Shown here in pieces: positions 12,516 through 25,955 of a stretch of 64,000 nucleotides of DNA. Source of the DNA: Ceratodon purpureus (lineage: Eukaryota; Streptophyta; Bryopsida; Pseudoditrichales; Ditrichaceae); NCBI GenBank assembly GCA_014871385.1, contig CM026427.1:10788430-10852429 (forward strand), read 5' to 3'. Under the pieces are notes generated by a model. That model searched no databases and was not told the origin of the DNA. It worked only from the letters and a program-made list of their open reading frames with translations. Every line of letters starts with the position of its first letter. The first letter of the stretch is position 1. A program made the translations under genes and the position numbers.

Positions 12516-15500
12516 CTAAGAGCATGCTGGCTTGACTAGAAATCTATCACTCAATGCCCACTTTATAGCAATAAAAATCCCAACCTTGTAGAAGCTGAAT
12601 TCAGTCTGGGGAAGAACAGGTTCTTCGCTGCTCCTCAAAGTCTTCCGGCAGCATCGCTTGGCACACTTGTAGAGTGCACGCTTCAGTGACTTGCACATGG
12701 CCTCCTGTAGCAAAACGCATTCAGCAACAACACAATCAGTACACAATTCTTCGTGATCACAAATGACTTCATACATAGTGTGTTAATTTCGCTTCAACAA
12801 GAGTAACTCTGGCCTAATGAGAAATGTGAATCAAGTGTCTATTGAGGGTAATGCTACAGAAAATTGCGGTTTTATCATTTGTGACTTACCACAAATTGAG
12901 TTTTTCGTCTCATGTTGGGAGATGGCATGATGAACTTGACTCCTCTTGATGTGCTCACGACCCTTTTCTTTTTCCTGAAGAGTTCTGCGGAGGGAGACAA
13001 GAGCTCCAAGGTTGCTGCATAGGCAGGTGACCGATATCCATCTTCGACATTGTTGGTCGGAATCGAGTGACTCAGATGCCGTTCGCTCCACGCCATAGCA
13101 TTATCCGCGCTGTAGCTGTTTCCTCTTGTTATGAATCTTGCAGGTGAAAGATTTACTCCAAGACAAGTTTTTAATTCTGCGTTTGGAGAATCGCAGTATT
13201 CCTTCCAGGCCAGATTCTGCTCGACATGAGAGGTTGGCATCGTGTAGGGTAACCTTGTTTGCGCTTCGCTTGAGTCAGCCACGCTGGGACCTGATCCCTG
13301 TCCGCCATTGTGATCTCCTTCCTGCTGTTTGCTATGTGTTATCGCCACATGAGCATTCACAGGATTGCTCAAGGTTGCTTCCAGGCATTGGAAATATGAT
13401 GCAAGAGTAGGCGCCCACATCTCAGGGCTGTGAGTCTTGCTCTTCCTCCATGTCGAACCGGATCTACACATCTTGATGATGGCCTTCACGCCCTCGGCAG
13501 CGCCAACGGTTGTCTTCCGCTCCCTGTAATCTTCAGAAGTCGGACCAAGATACGGGGAGCCTTGTGGAGAATTGCCTTCTCCATCCTCAGCTGTGGACGG
13601 GCTTTGACGTTCGGCGAAAGAATGCTCGAATGATTCATATGATACACGAGATAATGACTTGGAAAGGGCGATGTCGGAGGCTGGAGTGGTACCTTGCGTC
13701 TGTACATTCACATCTGAACTGCCGGATGAGGGTCCTGAGAGATGAGCTTCGATCTGATCATTGGGGCCTTGAAGAATACTGGTCGGTGACCATGGCTCCT
13801 GCTTCTCGGCACAAGCTCGAGGGCTGGAGGATGTCGTCCCCTCCACCGAACATTCATCACTGCCTCCTCCGCCATTAAAATTCTCCCTGTAAAGCGTGAC
13901 AGGAGATTGTAACCTCGTGAAGGAATGTTGCCTCTGAACCTGTTTCATCGAGACAGGCCAGTTGGGATCCTCAAGGGCAGTAGCACCGCTCTGATCATTC
14001 GAGTTCCTGATCTTCGAGGTCAATTGTTTCGCAAATGCATGAATTCGTCTTGACGGAGAAACTGACCTCTTCGAAGGCGAACTATATCTCTTAGGTTTAC
14101 CTCCGTAGTCTAGAGGACCGGATGCAAAGCTGCGGGCACCGCGCATCTGTGCTGAATATGGCTCTGCATCCTGCTCGCATTTTGCCATCTCCGACAGCAT
14201 CATTCCAGATGCACTCCTTCCGATCGCACGATTGGAGCTGCTTCGGCCTCTGTCTCGATCATATTCTTCCAGTGACCCAGAGTTATTATGACCATAAGTG
14301 TAACTATGCCGGTAATAGTTCGACTGAGCAGACGAAATCTGAGAACTCTCCCTTGAGTACTCGCCATTGGGGGTGGAAGGTTTGCGGGAGAAGTGCTTAG
14401 CCAGAGCTTGAATCCGTGACGGGGAGATAGACCTCTTGGAAGGTGAACAAGAGCGCCGCATAACGGGAGGCGAATGCTGCTGCTGGCGTCTCCGGGATGG
14501 GGAGGTGTGGGGGTTGTAGCCGGAGAGAGGACCGCTCATGGATCGTGTTTGTTGCCTGCCTCGCATCTCGTCTTTGGACATGGAATCCATCGACATGGGC
14601 GGAGGTGGTGGAGCGACAAGTCGGGGTGGTAATTGAAGTTGAATGGGCTTGCTGCTCTCGATCGCTTCCTCGTCGACCTTCGGAATTCCAGGGGCTTCTT
14701 CCCACTGGAACGGGATAGTGGTGGTGAGATTAGGCTCCGGCGTAACGTTGCCTGGCGACACCCAGCTCTCCACCAGGAATTTGGCAGCTGCTGGCGCTAC
14801 CAGATCAATGTGAGGGTTGGTCTCCACTTCTGAAATGATGTGAGCGCCATCAACGCTCTTCCGGGGCCCGAAGCTCCGCTCCCCTGGCGCCGTGCGGGCG
14901 TAGAACCGATGGCTGCTTCTGAAGCTGCTGTTGGGAGACGACATCATCCCTCGTCCTATTTCAGCGTCCTCTATGGACAACGTCCGCGACTCTGTGTTCA
15001 CTCTCCTCGTCCTCTGTTGCGGTTCCCTGGACGAGCTCCTCGACTCATGACCCACTTCTCTAAGAAACCTCTTCGCCATGGCTCTCTCAGCTGCTGCGGC
15101 AATGGAATTCGAAATGGGCTTACCTGGTGCTTCCTCCCACTTGAACGGAATAGCGGCGAGCTCGTGTTGGGGGCTATTCTCTCGGGACTTGTTCAAGCTG
15201 TCCCAAGCGATGGACGCTGTAGGTCTCCGCTTGCTCTCTCCTCTCCCCTTCTCTCCCGTCTTCGGTCCGTAACCCCCCTCATTCACTTCACCCGCACTTT
15301 GCCCACTCTTCTTCGGTGGCCCACCATACTCAGAGAAAAATATTTCCTCACTACGATCCCGATTCTCCACGCCAGACCTTGACGCCCTCATGATCTCGCC
15401 ACTTCGAGCTGATCTGTTTCCCACGCTTGACCTCGATGCCCTCGTGATCTCACCGCTACGAGCCGATCTGTTCCCCACGCTAGTCCTCGACGAACGCATA

Positions 15501-16216
15501 ATCTCACTATCTCGAGCTGATCTGTTTCCCACGCTGGACCTCGATGCTCGCACAAGCTCACTGCTTCGACTTCGGTTATCCAAGCTGGACTTCGATGCCC
15601 TCAAGTCTCCACTCATAGCTCTTCTCGGCGTGAGAATGTATGCACCACCAGCACCCGGAACACTACTCTCCTCTCTCGCCGCGTTCCGCTGTGAATGAGT
15701 GCTCCTGCTCCTCGCGTACTGCTCGTCAATGGGCGGCCTGTCGATGAGTACGTTATCCTTCTCTACTACTGGACGGTGAACTTGTTGCTCTTGCTCCTGA
15801 CTGACCTCTGAGACATCATCGCTGTGACCCACGCTGTCAGCGGTCGCAAACGAGACGTCGCTCTCACTTCGTTCACACCCATGCCGACCTTGATCAGCAT
15901 GAGCTGTGGCACCCACATGATCTGCACGGACAGGAAAGACGACGTCGGCCATGGCAGGAGTAGCTTTGCTGGTGAGAGGGCCACTGTAGAATGCCCGCTG
16001 CGTAGCCCCATGATCTAACGCGTATGGAACCTCATCATGCGACGCATTGAAGCTCAAAGCTCTGGCATTTTGGAATGCGCGCGCCACCAGCTGCGAGTAC
16101 GAGCCCTTTAACGTCGGATCCGCCTTCAGAGGCGAGCAGCTTCGCAGCTGATAATCTCTCCGCGCTGGAAGCGATATCTGATGCAGCAAAATCTCATCTG
16201 CCCTCTTGGTTCCCAT
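12516..16216 (-). CDS. DUF688 family protein (land-plant specific, function unknown)
   Basis: Two exons on the minus strand: 16216-12890 and 12704-12516; 1171 aa. The long ORF runs four codons past the donor (GTG|gtaagt), and the second exon joins in phase 0 at ctacag|GAG. Family hallmarks are two copies of the short motif IPFKWEEAPGKP / IPFQWEEAPGIP (about residues 355 and 502), two SPSKRS-[IV]-SPSR segments (about 595 and 715), and a basic C-terminal segment ending in MPSPNMRRK, followed in exon 2 by a Cys/Lys-rich stretch (KCAKRCCRK). The protein is mostly low-complexity Ser/Arg/Pro, so probably disordered. No enzyme domain, signal peptide or membrane segment is visible. Residues about 205-278 form an 18-residue tandem repeat. 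The exon-2 end is less certain: an AAG|gttggg inside it could be a donor to a further exon. Confidence 0.87.
15384..15599 (-). repeat. 54-bp in-frame tandem repeat inside the DUF688 gene
   Basis: Four units start at 15384, 15438, 15492 and 15546. Each encodes 18 residues of the pattern RASRSSVGNRSARSGEI on the minus strand. The first three are close copies; the fourth is diverged. The period is a multiple of three, so gains or losses keep the frame. Confidence 0.85.
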
Positions 16217-18984
16217 CTCAGCCTCCGCAGCCCCGACTACAGTTCGATCACTTCAAGTGGGACTACCTTTCCTGTAAACCTCGATCAACCATCCTCACCA
16301 CCCTCATCTACATGCAACACTGTGTTTCTAATACACTACTCGATGACTTCCAAAAACCGGAACTAAACACCTTCCTCCCAGCCATGAAAGAAACAAAAAC
16401 ACCACTGTTTTCTTCACATGATCAGATTCCTACCAGCTTCCACTCTCCTTATCAAACAGTAGCAAATCGTACATGCTCCTGCACTTAGTATTGAACTCCG
16501 CAACAGTTTCCTGTCTTCTCATTCACCAAAAAGGGGCAGGATGCTTCATTTGGAATTACTTCGCTACTGTTTGCTTCACAGACACGTCCAGCCTTCCACT
16601 CTTGTTAGCAATACGACAAACGATCGATACTTGCATCGCTGCAGTTACGGTCACTACGTCGCTAGCTTGTTAAGAACATATTCCTCGTCGCTGCATGTCA
16701 GTTTTCCACTTTTGTAAGTAGAAAAAAAGAGGAGGGTGGAGGAGTTTCTGAGTCTAGGATAACTTCGCTGTCACATAAAAGCTTTACCATCATGTTGACG
16801 ATGAGAGAACATAACCAGTACATAGAAAACTGAATAACCAGGGTAGCTTTCGCATTGAAGCACCGCCATAGCCGCCTTCTGAAAGCTCCCACTTTTAACA
16901 GCCAAAGTCGGCACCTATAGACGCCATGAGAAGAAGTACAGTTATGGTCACCGCAGTTTCAACTCACAATGGAATTCTAACCCTAACGGTGGCCATGGCG
17001 TTGCTGTGGAAACAGAGTATGTTTGATCTCCTCTCTGCCGCCGTAATGTGATCATATAAACCATGAAGATCAAACAAGTAGAACATCAACTCAGTTAGAA
17101 TGGGTCTCAATCATGTGAATACTGAGGTTGAAGTCACACCAGTTTGATATTGTCTTCTCTGGAGTCTGCTCATGAAAATCTGTCTCTTCAGTTGCTGGGC
17201 CAGGCTAGCATTTCACACATGATAAGAAATTAAGTTTTTCTAACTCTGTTGTGTGTTGAAGTTCAATCCATGTCCTTTACTGCTGCCCTGCTTGTTTCTG
17301 TAGAGGTGACAGTAGAGATGTCAGGTATGCATTGAATAAGGAGAGTATAGTTGCAGTTTTTTCAAATGGTTTTTGTCTTTTTGAAATTATGGTTTTTCTC
17401 TTTGGGCACTCTTGGTGGGTCATGATCGATCATGATTTTAACCAAGGAGGTTGGGTTTGGGTGTTGAGGAAGTACAGTCTTGTAATGGGAAAGACGTACT
17501 TCAGTGGTAAGTAAAACAAAATCAGTTAAAGAATGCTTCACCATGGTAAAAGTTTCACATCACCTAATCTGTAATACAACCTTATCTCTTCCCATGCTTG
17601 AAATTCTGAGCCTGATCTTAGGATTCTCATGAAATTCTAGTCTTGCAGGGCTCCGCAATGATGTCCCTGTGTGGGTTGATCATTTGGCGCAGGCACATGT
17701 GAGCGGGAAGCTTGACTCAAGGCTTGAGTCATGTCAAACTGCCCCACTGATTCCAGCTGCGCCAGTGATTCCTGCCGCACTGCAATGCAGGATATGACAC
17801 CCAGAGTTCAAACAAATTCAAACACATAACCTGGTGTGATTCAGTCCCTGTTTCCATGTACGCAACCAATTATCCATCTCACTACAAATCAGGATCAGAT
17901 ACTCCCCTGATCAAAGATTTAACTAAGCTCCACTTGTACCACAAACTCACAGCATAGGGTACCCCCACAATGTACATACGGTACAAGACCACACAGCAGC
18001 CTGGCCCCTGACTGATGACCTACTGATAGCACCACTAGCATGTTCTTTTCCTTAAACACAAACTACACTTCCATTGAAAAAATCATTTGGGTACCAACCA
18101 ATACCACAATGGATCAATTTTCTATCCTATCCTGAAACATGAAGCAAAAAATAATTGAAAAAAAACAGGAAGCTGGAAGACGTAGTAGGGGAGTACTGGA
18201 GTGTGGTACAATGAAACATAGTTGTCCTGGCGTAGGCAGTTAGTTGCCTGTGTCAGTGCGGAGCACATGGGAAGTTGCGATGGAGAGAGTGGTGCCAGAC
18301 ACATGAATTGATGTCCTCTGTCATTCACGTGCCACCTCACTGCCTGCCTCCCCTGCATCTCTGCAATGCTGCCGTGCACCAGGCCAGACATTAACCTACA
18401 CACACAAGTTCACAACATCTTTCACTCCACCACTCCAGCTCTTCCACCACAACATCTGGGCTCTCTCTAATTTTCTTATCACCCCTGAAATCAGGTGCTA
18501 TATTACAATGGCCTTCCAACATCGGTCCGTATTTCATGCTTTTTTCCAATGTAAGTCCGTATTTTCACGCTCTTGTAACGTATACTGTGATGTCGTTGTG
18601 GGGTTGCCACTCACCTAACGGATATTTATTGTTTGGAAAAAGGGAGGGAGACTTGCTTTTTAGGAAAAAAATAATTGATAATTTTTTGGCATGAAATATT
18701 AGTTGATAAGGAGGCTGAAATGACTTGTGAATAGTGAATTACTAGTGAAACTGTTTTTTTGTTTGTTTGTTTGTTTTTTTTTTTTTTTTTCTTCCTTTGA
18801 GAGAATGTCTTTGTGAGTTTTGGTATTTTTTGTTTGGTCACTTCGCTCGCACCGTGGGATGCTAGTTGGCACAATTTGTTTCCTGCTTGCGATTGCTCAC
18901 TTACAAGTACCAAGCCACTTCATCTCCTACATCTGCTCAAACGGGTTTCAGCCCATTAGGGCTCAAACCCGAACCAATTATATG
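16217..18984. other. Intergenic region upstream of the DUF688 gene
   Basis: About 16217-16670 probably contains promoter and 5' leader of the minus-strand DUF688 gene. The rest has only short, unpatterned ORFs. A gttt-repeat and poly-T stretch lies at about 18755-18790. A diverged duplication of gtccgtattt occurs near 18525-18575. No gene is supported. Confidence 0.5.
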
Positions 18985-19240
18985 AAACAAAACGCTCACC
19001 ACCAACCAACAATGAACTCGTGCCTTAGTGGCCAATTTCTCATTACAAATTAACTCATATGCTGGATTATTGTGGTTTCTTGTTACTGGTTATTTGTGAC
19101 TAAAGTGTTTACTCTCGAGAAGTGGGAGTAGATCTTTATTTCTATACTTTTATCCGGCGGGATTTGGATTGAGGGTAGATCGAACATACACGTAATTCAC
19201 TTTGGTCTTCTCCGAAGACCGAAGTTTCTCTCTCTATATG
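18985..19240 (+). repeat. Retrotransposon-like dispersed repeat, copy 1
   Basis: This stretch is similar to the reverse complement of 34758-35024. Shared blocks include caccaaccaacaatga, gactaaagtgt.tactctcga, gagtagatcttta and cactttggtct. The non-coding, alternating-block character resembles LTR or leader sequence of a plant retrotransposon, but no coding domain, primer-binding site or full LTR pair was seen. Family assignment is inference. Confidence 0.55.
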
Positions 19241-21642
19241 TTTTATTTGGATATTTTTGTATGACCCTGTAATGGCACTATGGTGCCGTATTATGAACTT
19301 ATAGTACAGGTATGATTGGCTATAAGGCATAAATCTACTCATTAGTTTGGATGGATATGTGTACAAGGTTGTTTAATCCATCGAATATCCAAGGGGCAAA
19401 AAATGCGCCCCCGGCAGATTGAAAAGACACAGAAATGAGTTAGGCTTAAGGTGTACTATCCCATGAGTGCCATTTACCTGCAAGCGTCACTGCAAAAATG
19501 ACTCCATTTCTGCCACTCTTCCACTTCATTATCATCACACTCAATCATTCCTACCTCTTAATTAAGGCTTGTTATTGGTCAGGATTCATTACTTATGGTT
19601 GGCACTGACAAAGGATACCTAGAGGCACTCATGGACTGAACAAGGTAGGACACTTTGAAAATTCAAAACTTATTTGCATTTTATAAAAGAATAAATGAAA
19701 GTCCTTGGGCTAAAATTGTAATACATTTTACATTGACCAAAACATAATTTTACTAGTATGTGTCTCTTCCAAATATATCCACTCACTAACGTTGGCGCTG
19801 ATAGCATACGCCACTTTAGATGAATATGTCACTTTGCCATGAGATGTATCGTGTTGGATCCAATCCGTATAATGAGTGCAGTGGTACGTCATTCCGGTAC
19901 ATTCTAATGTGTAATATCACACAAGAAGCCAACCAAATTCAGGCTTGAAGTGCAAAGTTCAAAAACCAGGGACATAGTAATTGGTGTTTTGTGACAAGGA
20001 AGTGACTTGTTAGAGTTAGTTCTACAGTATTAGGGTGTCATCGGAAAGGATAGATTAATTACCTAATCAAGGCCATGTTTGTAAAATCACAATATGTGTC
20101 GGTCTTAGCCACCTGGAGCACTTCTTAAACATGTAACTTGCACTAGCTGCCATCTACTCGCGTCCTCGCTGGACCTCATAGAAATTGAATAATAACTTCA
20201 TATGTGCTAAAAATTTCTATGTACACTCACTTTTTATACTCCGACATCCCCTCCAACTTTTGCACCAAATGATACATCCACTCAGGAAATCCATACTTAC
20301 TGCATACTCATTTTGTTGATACAACTACTAGGGCCATTTTTAAGGCCAATGTAAAATCTAAAAAAGATATGCGAAAGGCGAGTGATGAGAAATTCGTAAT
20401 AGTGTAACTTGAAATGGTGAAGAAGAAAAACTCCACAAACTTTTGCATACAAAGTAAAAAAGAAGCTTTTAAAATATGGATTTTTTGAAAGATATTACAA
20501 CATTGTGTGATTCAAAAAAATATATATAAATATTTTAAATCTGCTCTAAGCTGCCCAAAAAGGTCCATGTCCTACTTTGGGCTGTTTGGTCTTTTGAGGG
20601 TTAACAAGGACCAATATGGTTCCTTCCAGAATCAAATGGAAAATGAAATAATATGAAGAATCAAACTATCGACCACCTAATTGAAATAACAATCATACGT
20701 GCATCATATTGGTTGAATCAGAAAATAAAGTTTTATGTATAAAGTTGAATTCTTCCTTCTATTAAAATTATCATATCCAAATGGTCAAAGATATAAAAAT
20801 TAACCTCGATATAACATTATTGATTAAGATCTTACAAATAAAAATTCTGGCCCTTCAATTTTACTTATTTAAGAAACTCCTATATTAATTTTTGAAAAAT
20901 AGCATAAATTATCTTAGACAATTTTTTAAAATTAAACCATTTTAAATCATTTTTAGAAATTGTATGCTAACTAAAAATATAAAGATAAATATTTTATGAA
21001 AGGTAGGCTTTATAGTTTAAAAAAAGTAAGATGTATTTGTTCAAGAGATGGCGACGATGTTATGGTACTATGATGAGTTTGTATTTCTAATACCAATGGC
21101 TAGGCATTAAATGATTTGTCAAGTGCTAAATATCCAATTACAGTTAGGCCCACTTCACATTATAGGGAGCCACATACAAAGCCTTGGAAGAGTGGTAATG
21201 AATTCATTATTTGCCACATCATTTCAAGTTACAAAAAAGTGCGTGGTTGAGATAAGACTGAAGAAAGAAAGTATGAAGAAATTCCAAATTAGAAGGAGTA
21301 TTTGGTAAACTCCCATATTGAGACATGTTACTACTTTGAGGCACCTAGGATTCCTTTTCATCTTTGAAAATCGATATGGAGACGATTCCTTTGTCATTTG
21401 TTTGAAGGTAAAAGAGCAATTGTTACTCTATGAATCAATTATCTTCAAGTACGTGTGCAATCTCCCAAGGTCGAGTACTCAAAATCCACCCGTGACCTAG
21501 TAACCGCTCCCTACTAAACATGACAAAGTGTCACAAAATGCATAGAAAGGTTGATTGAATCACTGAATCCTCATAACTGAGGCTGCCACCAAGCCACTTT
21601 TTGCATATCCTTTCGCTCTCCTTGTAAAGTTCAACAACACTA
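19241..21642. other. AT-rich intergenic DNA
   Basis: No convincing open reading frame on either strand. Composition falls to very AT-rich at about 20340-21010. Probably old repeat-derived DNA. A few short ORFs here (for example 21111-21308) have no recognisable domain. Confidence 0.5.
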
Positions 21643-21644
21643 TA

Positions 21645-21668
21645 AGGTAAGGGGGCAAAGAACCGCAC
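21645..21668 (+). repeat. Left terminal inverted repeat of element A
   Basis: Reads AGGTAAGGGGGCAAAGAACC and continues GCAC; preceded by TA. It pairs with 29387-29410 with three mismatches. Confidence 0.8.
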
Positions 21669-23299
21669 GAATTTCAGGTTTGCATAGTTGGAATAGTGGT
21701 ATTAAAATTTTAATATTTTTCGCTGGTCTACAAAGTGATTACAAATCCATCCCAAAAAAAAAAACAATTTTTGAATAATCCTGTAATTTCCTATGATTTT
21801 TTGAAAGCGCACTCATAGGGAGGCCACAAGCCGAACATAGAGTACTGGCAATCTTCAACAGTTGGAATCCAAGAAATGTCCACTTGAAGTTCTAAAATTG
21901 AAAGCAAAAGGCTTGGTTCCTGACAAAAAAAGCGCACTAAATCATTCACGACGATGGCATGTGCTGGCTGCAGCAGGTGGCGACAAAAAAACAAAATACT
22001 CCAAGTAACTATTCTCGCAATGGGATAGAACCGCATTGGCAGACCAGATCACCAACCATTATGGCCCTGACACCGCATGGAAAGTGACGACAACATGGCT
22101 GTTGGGTGCCCCAGAATGGTCTTGCGACAGCTCCCAGATCCGAAATCTGAGGCGTCAAGGGGTGACCGTTGCGGTGAGTGGAGTGGACGAGGAGGAGCCA
22201 GGTCCTATCCGGGCCTATGCCCCTGGCCGACCCCAAGGTCTCTCAGAACCGCCCATCTGTCCACACACTCCCGCTTCGCTCTCCTGCGCCTCTTCCCGCC
22301 CTCGGCAGGCACCTCTCAGCAGTGGTCCGTTGGAGGCACATTCCCATCTCTCTCCGCAGCAAACCTCTGCTCTTCCAGTCGAGACATGGGGCGAGAACGT
22401 AATGGTCCACCCCAAGCTCCTGAGGATGAAGGTGCATGTGAGCGGGGATGGTATGGCGCTGTAGTGCGAGGGTTGTAAAAACCTGACTGAAAACCTTGCA
22501 TGACCTGCAAGTAATTTAAGTCCGAAAGGTTTACATCTTGTTGTGCAACTGCTGGAGGAAGAGGTGAAGAAGGAGGTGCGTCAGGGAGTCCCCAACGACG
22601 GGGGATGCTTTGCACAGGCGGTGCAAGAGTGCGGGGGTGGCGGGCGTCCTCGACAAGTGGGGATTGTGGAGCTGAACGTGGGTTCCGGCTTGAAAACGGT
22701 TGTTCGAGTACACCAGGAGTAGCGCCCCCGAAACCCCAGCCCGAAGGCTCTCTCTCTTGCCGCGATCTGCCCCGGTAGTTGGGCACCGAGGAAGCTCCAT
22801 GTACTGCCGCTGACTGGAAGCCGCGGACTTCGCCGCCCCCGCTCTGCAACCTTGGAGTTGCCCAAGCCTCGCTGACCGAGGCCGCCTCCTCTTGCGGGGT
22901 TTCTCTTCCGTCAACAGCATCTCCTCTGCAAGCTCTCCCACCTTCTTTTGCGTTTCTCTGTTTTTCCCTCTCCTCCTTTTTCCGTGCTCTTTCAGCTGCA
23001 CGCTCCTCCTTCTCTTTCTGCTGTTTTTCCTTTGCAATCCTCCTTTGCTCCTTAGTTGCCTCTTTGTCGTCTTTTTTTTTTGCAGCAGCAGCAGCTGCAA
23101 CTTCCTCCTTCTTGGCTAGAAGATCTTCTAGCCCCTTCATATAGTCTTCAGATGTCAAGATTCGGCTATGAGTGTAGTCCAAAAGAGGTTGTTGCCTTTT
23201 CCTCTTCTTTGCAGGAATCATTTCGGGTAAGCACAAGAACCTACTTATGTCCTCATTGTTTCTCCTCTCTAATTCCTCCCTGAAAGTAGGATCTATACT

Positions 23300-23329
23300 C
23301 ACATGTTGTTCACATGTAAACAACATGTG
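23300..23329. repeat. 11-bp palindrome at the transposase frameshift
   Basis: Arms cacatgttgtt (23300-23310) and aacaacatgtg (23319-23329) are exact inverted copies around an 8-bp spacer. Element B has 8 more bases in the corresponding interval, so the reading frame of element A shifts exactly here. Confidence 0.7.
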
Positions 23330-24548
23330 GGTTAGGTACATCTACATAATAGTGATGTATTGTTCCTTGCAGGTCAGTGCCACATCCTACCCCATCACTA
23401 CTGCATCCTGCTTCGACGGTTTCATGGCCTTCCTCACCTTCACGCTCACCTGCAGCCAACAACGGTGACGGTTAGTACTCTTAATTTTCAGTTTCACCAG
23501 CATCTGCAGTGCTTGCTTTGCACCGTAAGTGCCTGTAACCGGCCTAGGATTTACTGCCGTGGGCAGCATGTGCGTGGCTTGATCCCACTGTTGTTGTGTA
23601 ATGTGACCTCCAGCCCCGCTTGATCTTCGGCATGTGAATTCCCTCGGTTACCTCTCTCCGAAGCCCCATGAAGGACTTGCTGCAATCCCCTCGATGTTCG
23701 TTTGCTGGCAAATTTTCCCCTCATCTCTGCCGCATTTTTTTTTTTAATATTTAGTTCTTTACTTCTACCGTTCTCATTCTATTTCTTGTCTGTTTAGTTG
23801 TCAGTGACGAGGCTAATTCCTCTTTCTTGCGTGAGGCGTAATGTTCCTTGTTATGTTACTAATGGGACGCTATGTGTAATGTGACTCCAGTGGAAGGAGC
23901 TTTCGAAGTTCCCCTGTTCCTCTTGTAACCAGCGTATTCTTTCCACTATGGACTGGCGCATCGTGGCTGCTCACCCATTGCACGACCTGGAAATTAGTGA
24001 GTTTACTAAAAATCAGCCTGCACTGCAATCACTAGAACAGAACAGTGTCCAAAGTGACGTTGTTTAACGCGGTTTTTAACGCGGTTTAACGCAGTTTAAC
24101 GTGGACAGTTTTTTTGACACAAAAATGGCAAAAAGGTCACGGACGTCACTTTGGTTTGACGTGCTGCGTCAACCTTATGTTAAACCAGTTAACACGTTTT
24201 AACGTGCTGCGTCAAAAGTGACGCAAACACGAATTATGGAAGTTACCCTCAGTGAGTAACTTTGAGAGTAAGCTTTTTGCCATGTGAGCAGTTCTCTCCT
24301 TTTTGCATTCCACGTTGCATGTGACATGGACATTTCCCAATGTTAATTAATTCCAGGTCAGATATGACGTGGGCAAGGCTCCGTTGTCCTGATGGATGAA
24401 AAATTTGCTAATGTGGCATGGAAATCTGACGTGTCATTTAGGTTTCCAATGGCCAAGATTGTGACACGTGGAGTGATCGTGGATTGAGGATATATTTTCG
24501 CATCAAATTTGGGATTTGGGATATTTTGTGTTTATGTAAACGCAGTGT

Positions 24549-24641
24549 GACGTTAACTTTGACGCTGTTTAACGCGTCTTGGACGTTAACTTTGACCCTG
24601 TTTAATGCGTCTTGGACGTTAACTTTGACGTTGTTTGACGC
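24549..24641. repeat. Left subterminal tandem repeat of the nested CACTA element
   Basis: About three copies of a 31-bp unit containing gttaactttgac and gtttaacgcgtcttg, with small changes. Further left-side copies of a different unit, aaacgtctttagacgtagg, occur near 24681 and 24821. Confidence 0.75.
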
Positions 24642-25587
24642 TGATAAACACGTGTGTCACTTATTTTAACGCGTCTACGGAAACGTCTTTAGACGTAGGA
24701 TGATGTTTGCCACGTCAATAGTGACGCATTCAATTTGAATTTTGTGTCAAAAGAAACACAATGTACTGTTCAACTTGACGCTGATAATCACATATGTCAC
24801 ATATTTAAACGCATTTCAGAAAACGTCTTTAGACGTAGGATGATATAACGTAAGGGGCTGCTCATGCTGGATCCATCTTAATCTACACACCCCACATCAC
24901 TGTGCTCACAGTGAGTTCATAGCAACACATCATCCAAGAAACAAGGGAAGAATGTAGACAAGAAGAAGATGGAGAACAAGAATAAAGTTAGGAGAAACCC
25001 CACCCCCGGATTTTATTGAAGTACCTTTCAGTTTATGGGTTGCCATTACTCCATCCTACATTGGATTAAGGCGTGCCTTAGCTTTTTGGAAAGCTAAGTT
25101 GATTGTGCATCTATCCTCAAAATCTCAAGATCATAGGATCCAAATTCAAAGACTGATAGCTAAAAATCCGAGACCCTTCCTCCAGCCGCACTCCTTTGAC
25201 AACCTCAACTTGAGGAGGCGATATCTCACTCCCTATAACTCAAAATTGGACGTGCTTACTACCATTGGAAAGCCCTACAAGAAATCTACAACTCTTTCAA
25301 ATCTCAATCTACTTGAACAAGAAACAAGGGACTGATAAGGAAAACAATGGGAGACACTCTATGGAGTAAGAAGAAAACACAAAAAAGCTTGAAAACAAGC
25401 TCTCAAATACATGATAAGAAGCCGCCGAAGTGGCGGCTAACCCTAACCCTACCAAGGCTCAAAGCCCTAATCCTGGACCTTCATAGATGAATGTTTCCAC
25501 CAAAGAATGAACAATGGAAACATGAGTTAACATGTACATCACCAAAATCCTAGCCGCCACGTCACATGTGACACGTCAGCAATGTGA

Positions 25588-25955
25588 TTACGTTTCTTGA
25601 AACACAATTTAACGCAATTTATGTCACTTTAAACATGCGTGTCACTATTGACAACCCCTAGGATGTTGACCAAGTCAAACCATAGCCGTTACGTCAGTCA
25701 CGGCCTCCATGCACATGTGACACGTCAACTATGTTTCTTGAAACGCAGTGTGACGCATTTTTATGTCACCCAAAACGCGCACGTCACTATTGACACCCCC
25801 TAGGATGTAGACCAGGTCATAACCTAGCCGCCACGTCAGCTCTAGCTTACACGCATAGGGGACACGTCAGCTATGTCAATATGTTTCTTGAAACGCAGTG
25901 TGACGCGTTTTTATGTCACCCAGAACGCAGGCGTCACTATTGACACCCTCTAGGA
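25588..25955. repeat. Right subterminal tandem repeat of the nested CACTA element
   Basis: Three diverged copies of a roughly 140-160 bp unit, each containing tatgtttcttgaaacgcag (or a near form), then tttatgtcacc, then cgtcactattgacacc and taggatgt. Copies begin near 25588, 25729 and 25888. Repeated subterminal motifs are the usual transposase-binding architecture of CACTA elements. Confidence 0.7.

Noticed and set aside
14840..15382. 180-codon plus-strand ORF
   Set aside because: Lies wholly antisense to the DUF688 coding exon, whose family motifs are on the other strand.
22036..23144. Several plus-strand ORFs (for example 22036-22464 and 22779-23144)
   Set aside because: Antisense to the C-terminal part of the pogo-like transposase; the Ser/Phe-rich composition mirrors its Lys/Glu coiled coil.
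24484..24669. ORF with repeated TLTLFNASW peptide
   Set aside because: It is the translation of the 31-bp subterminal repeat of the CACTA element, not a protein gene.
25099..25335. 78-codon ORF in the CACTA core
   Set aside because: Sequence resembles non-coding retrotransposon leader DNA; no domain and no partner exon.
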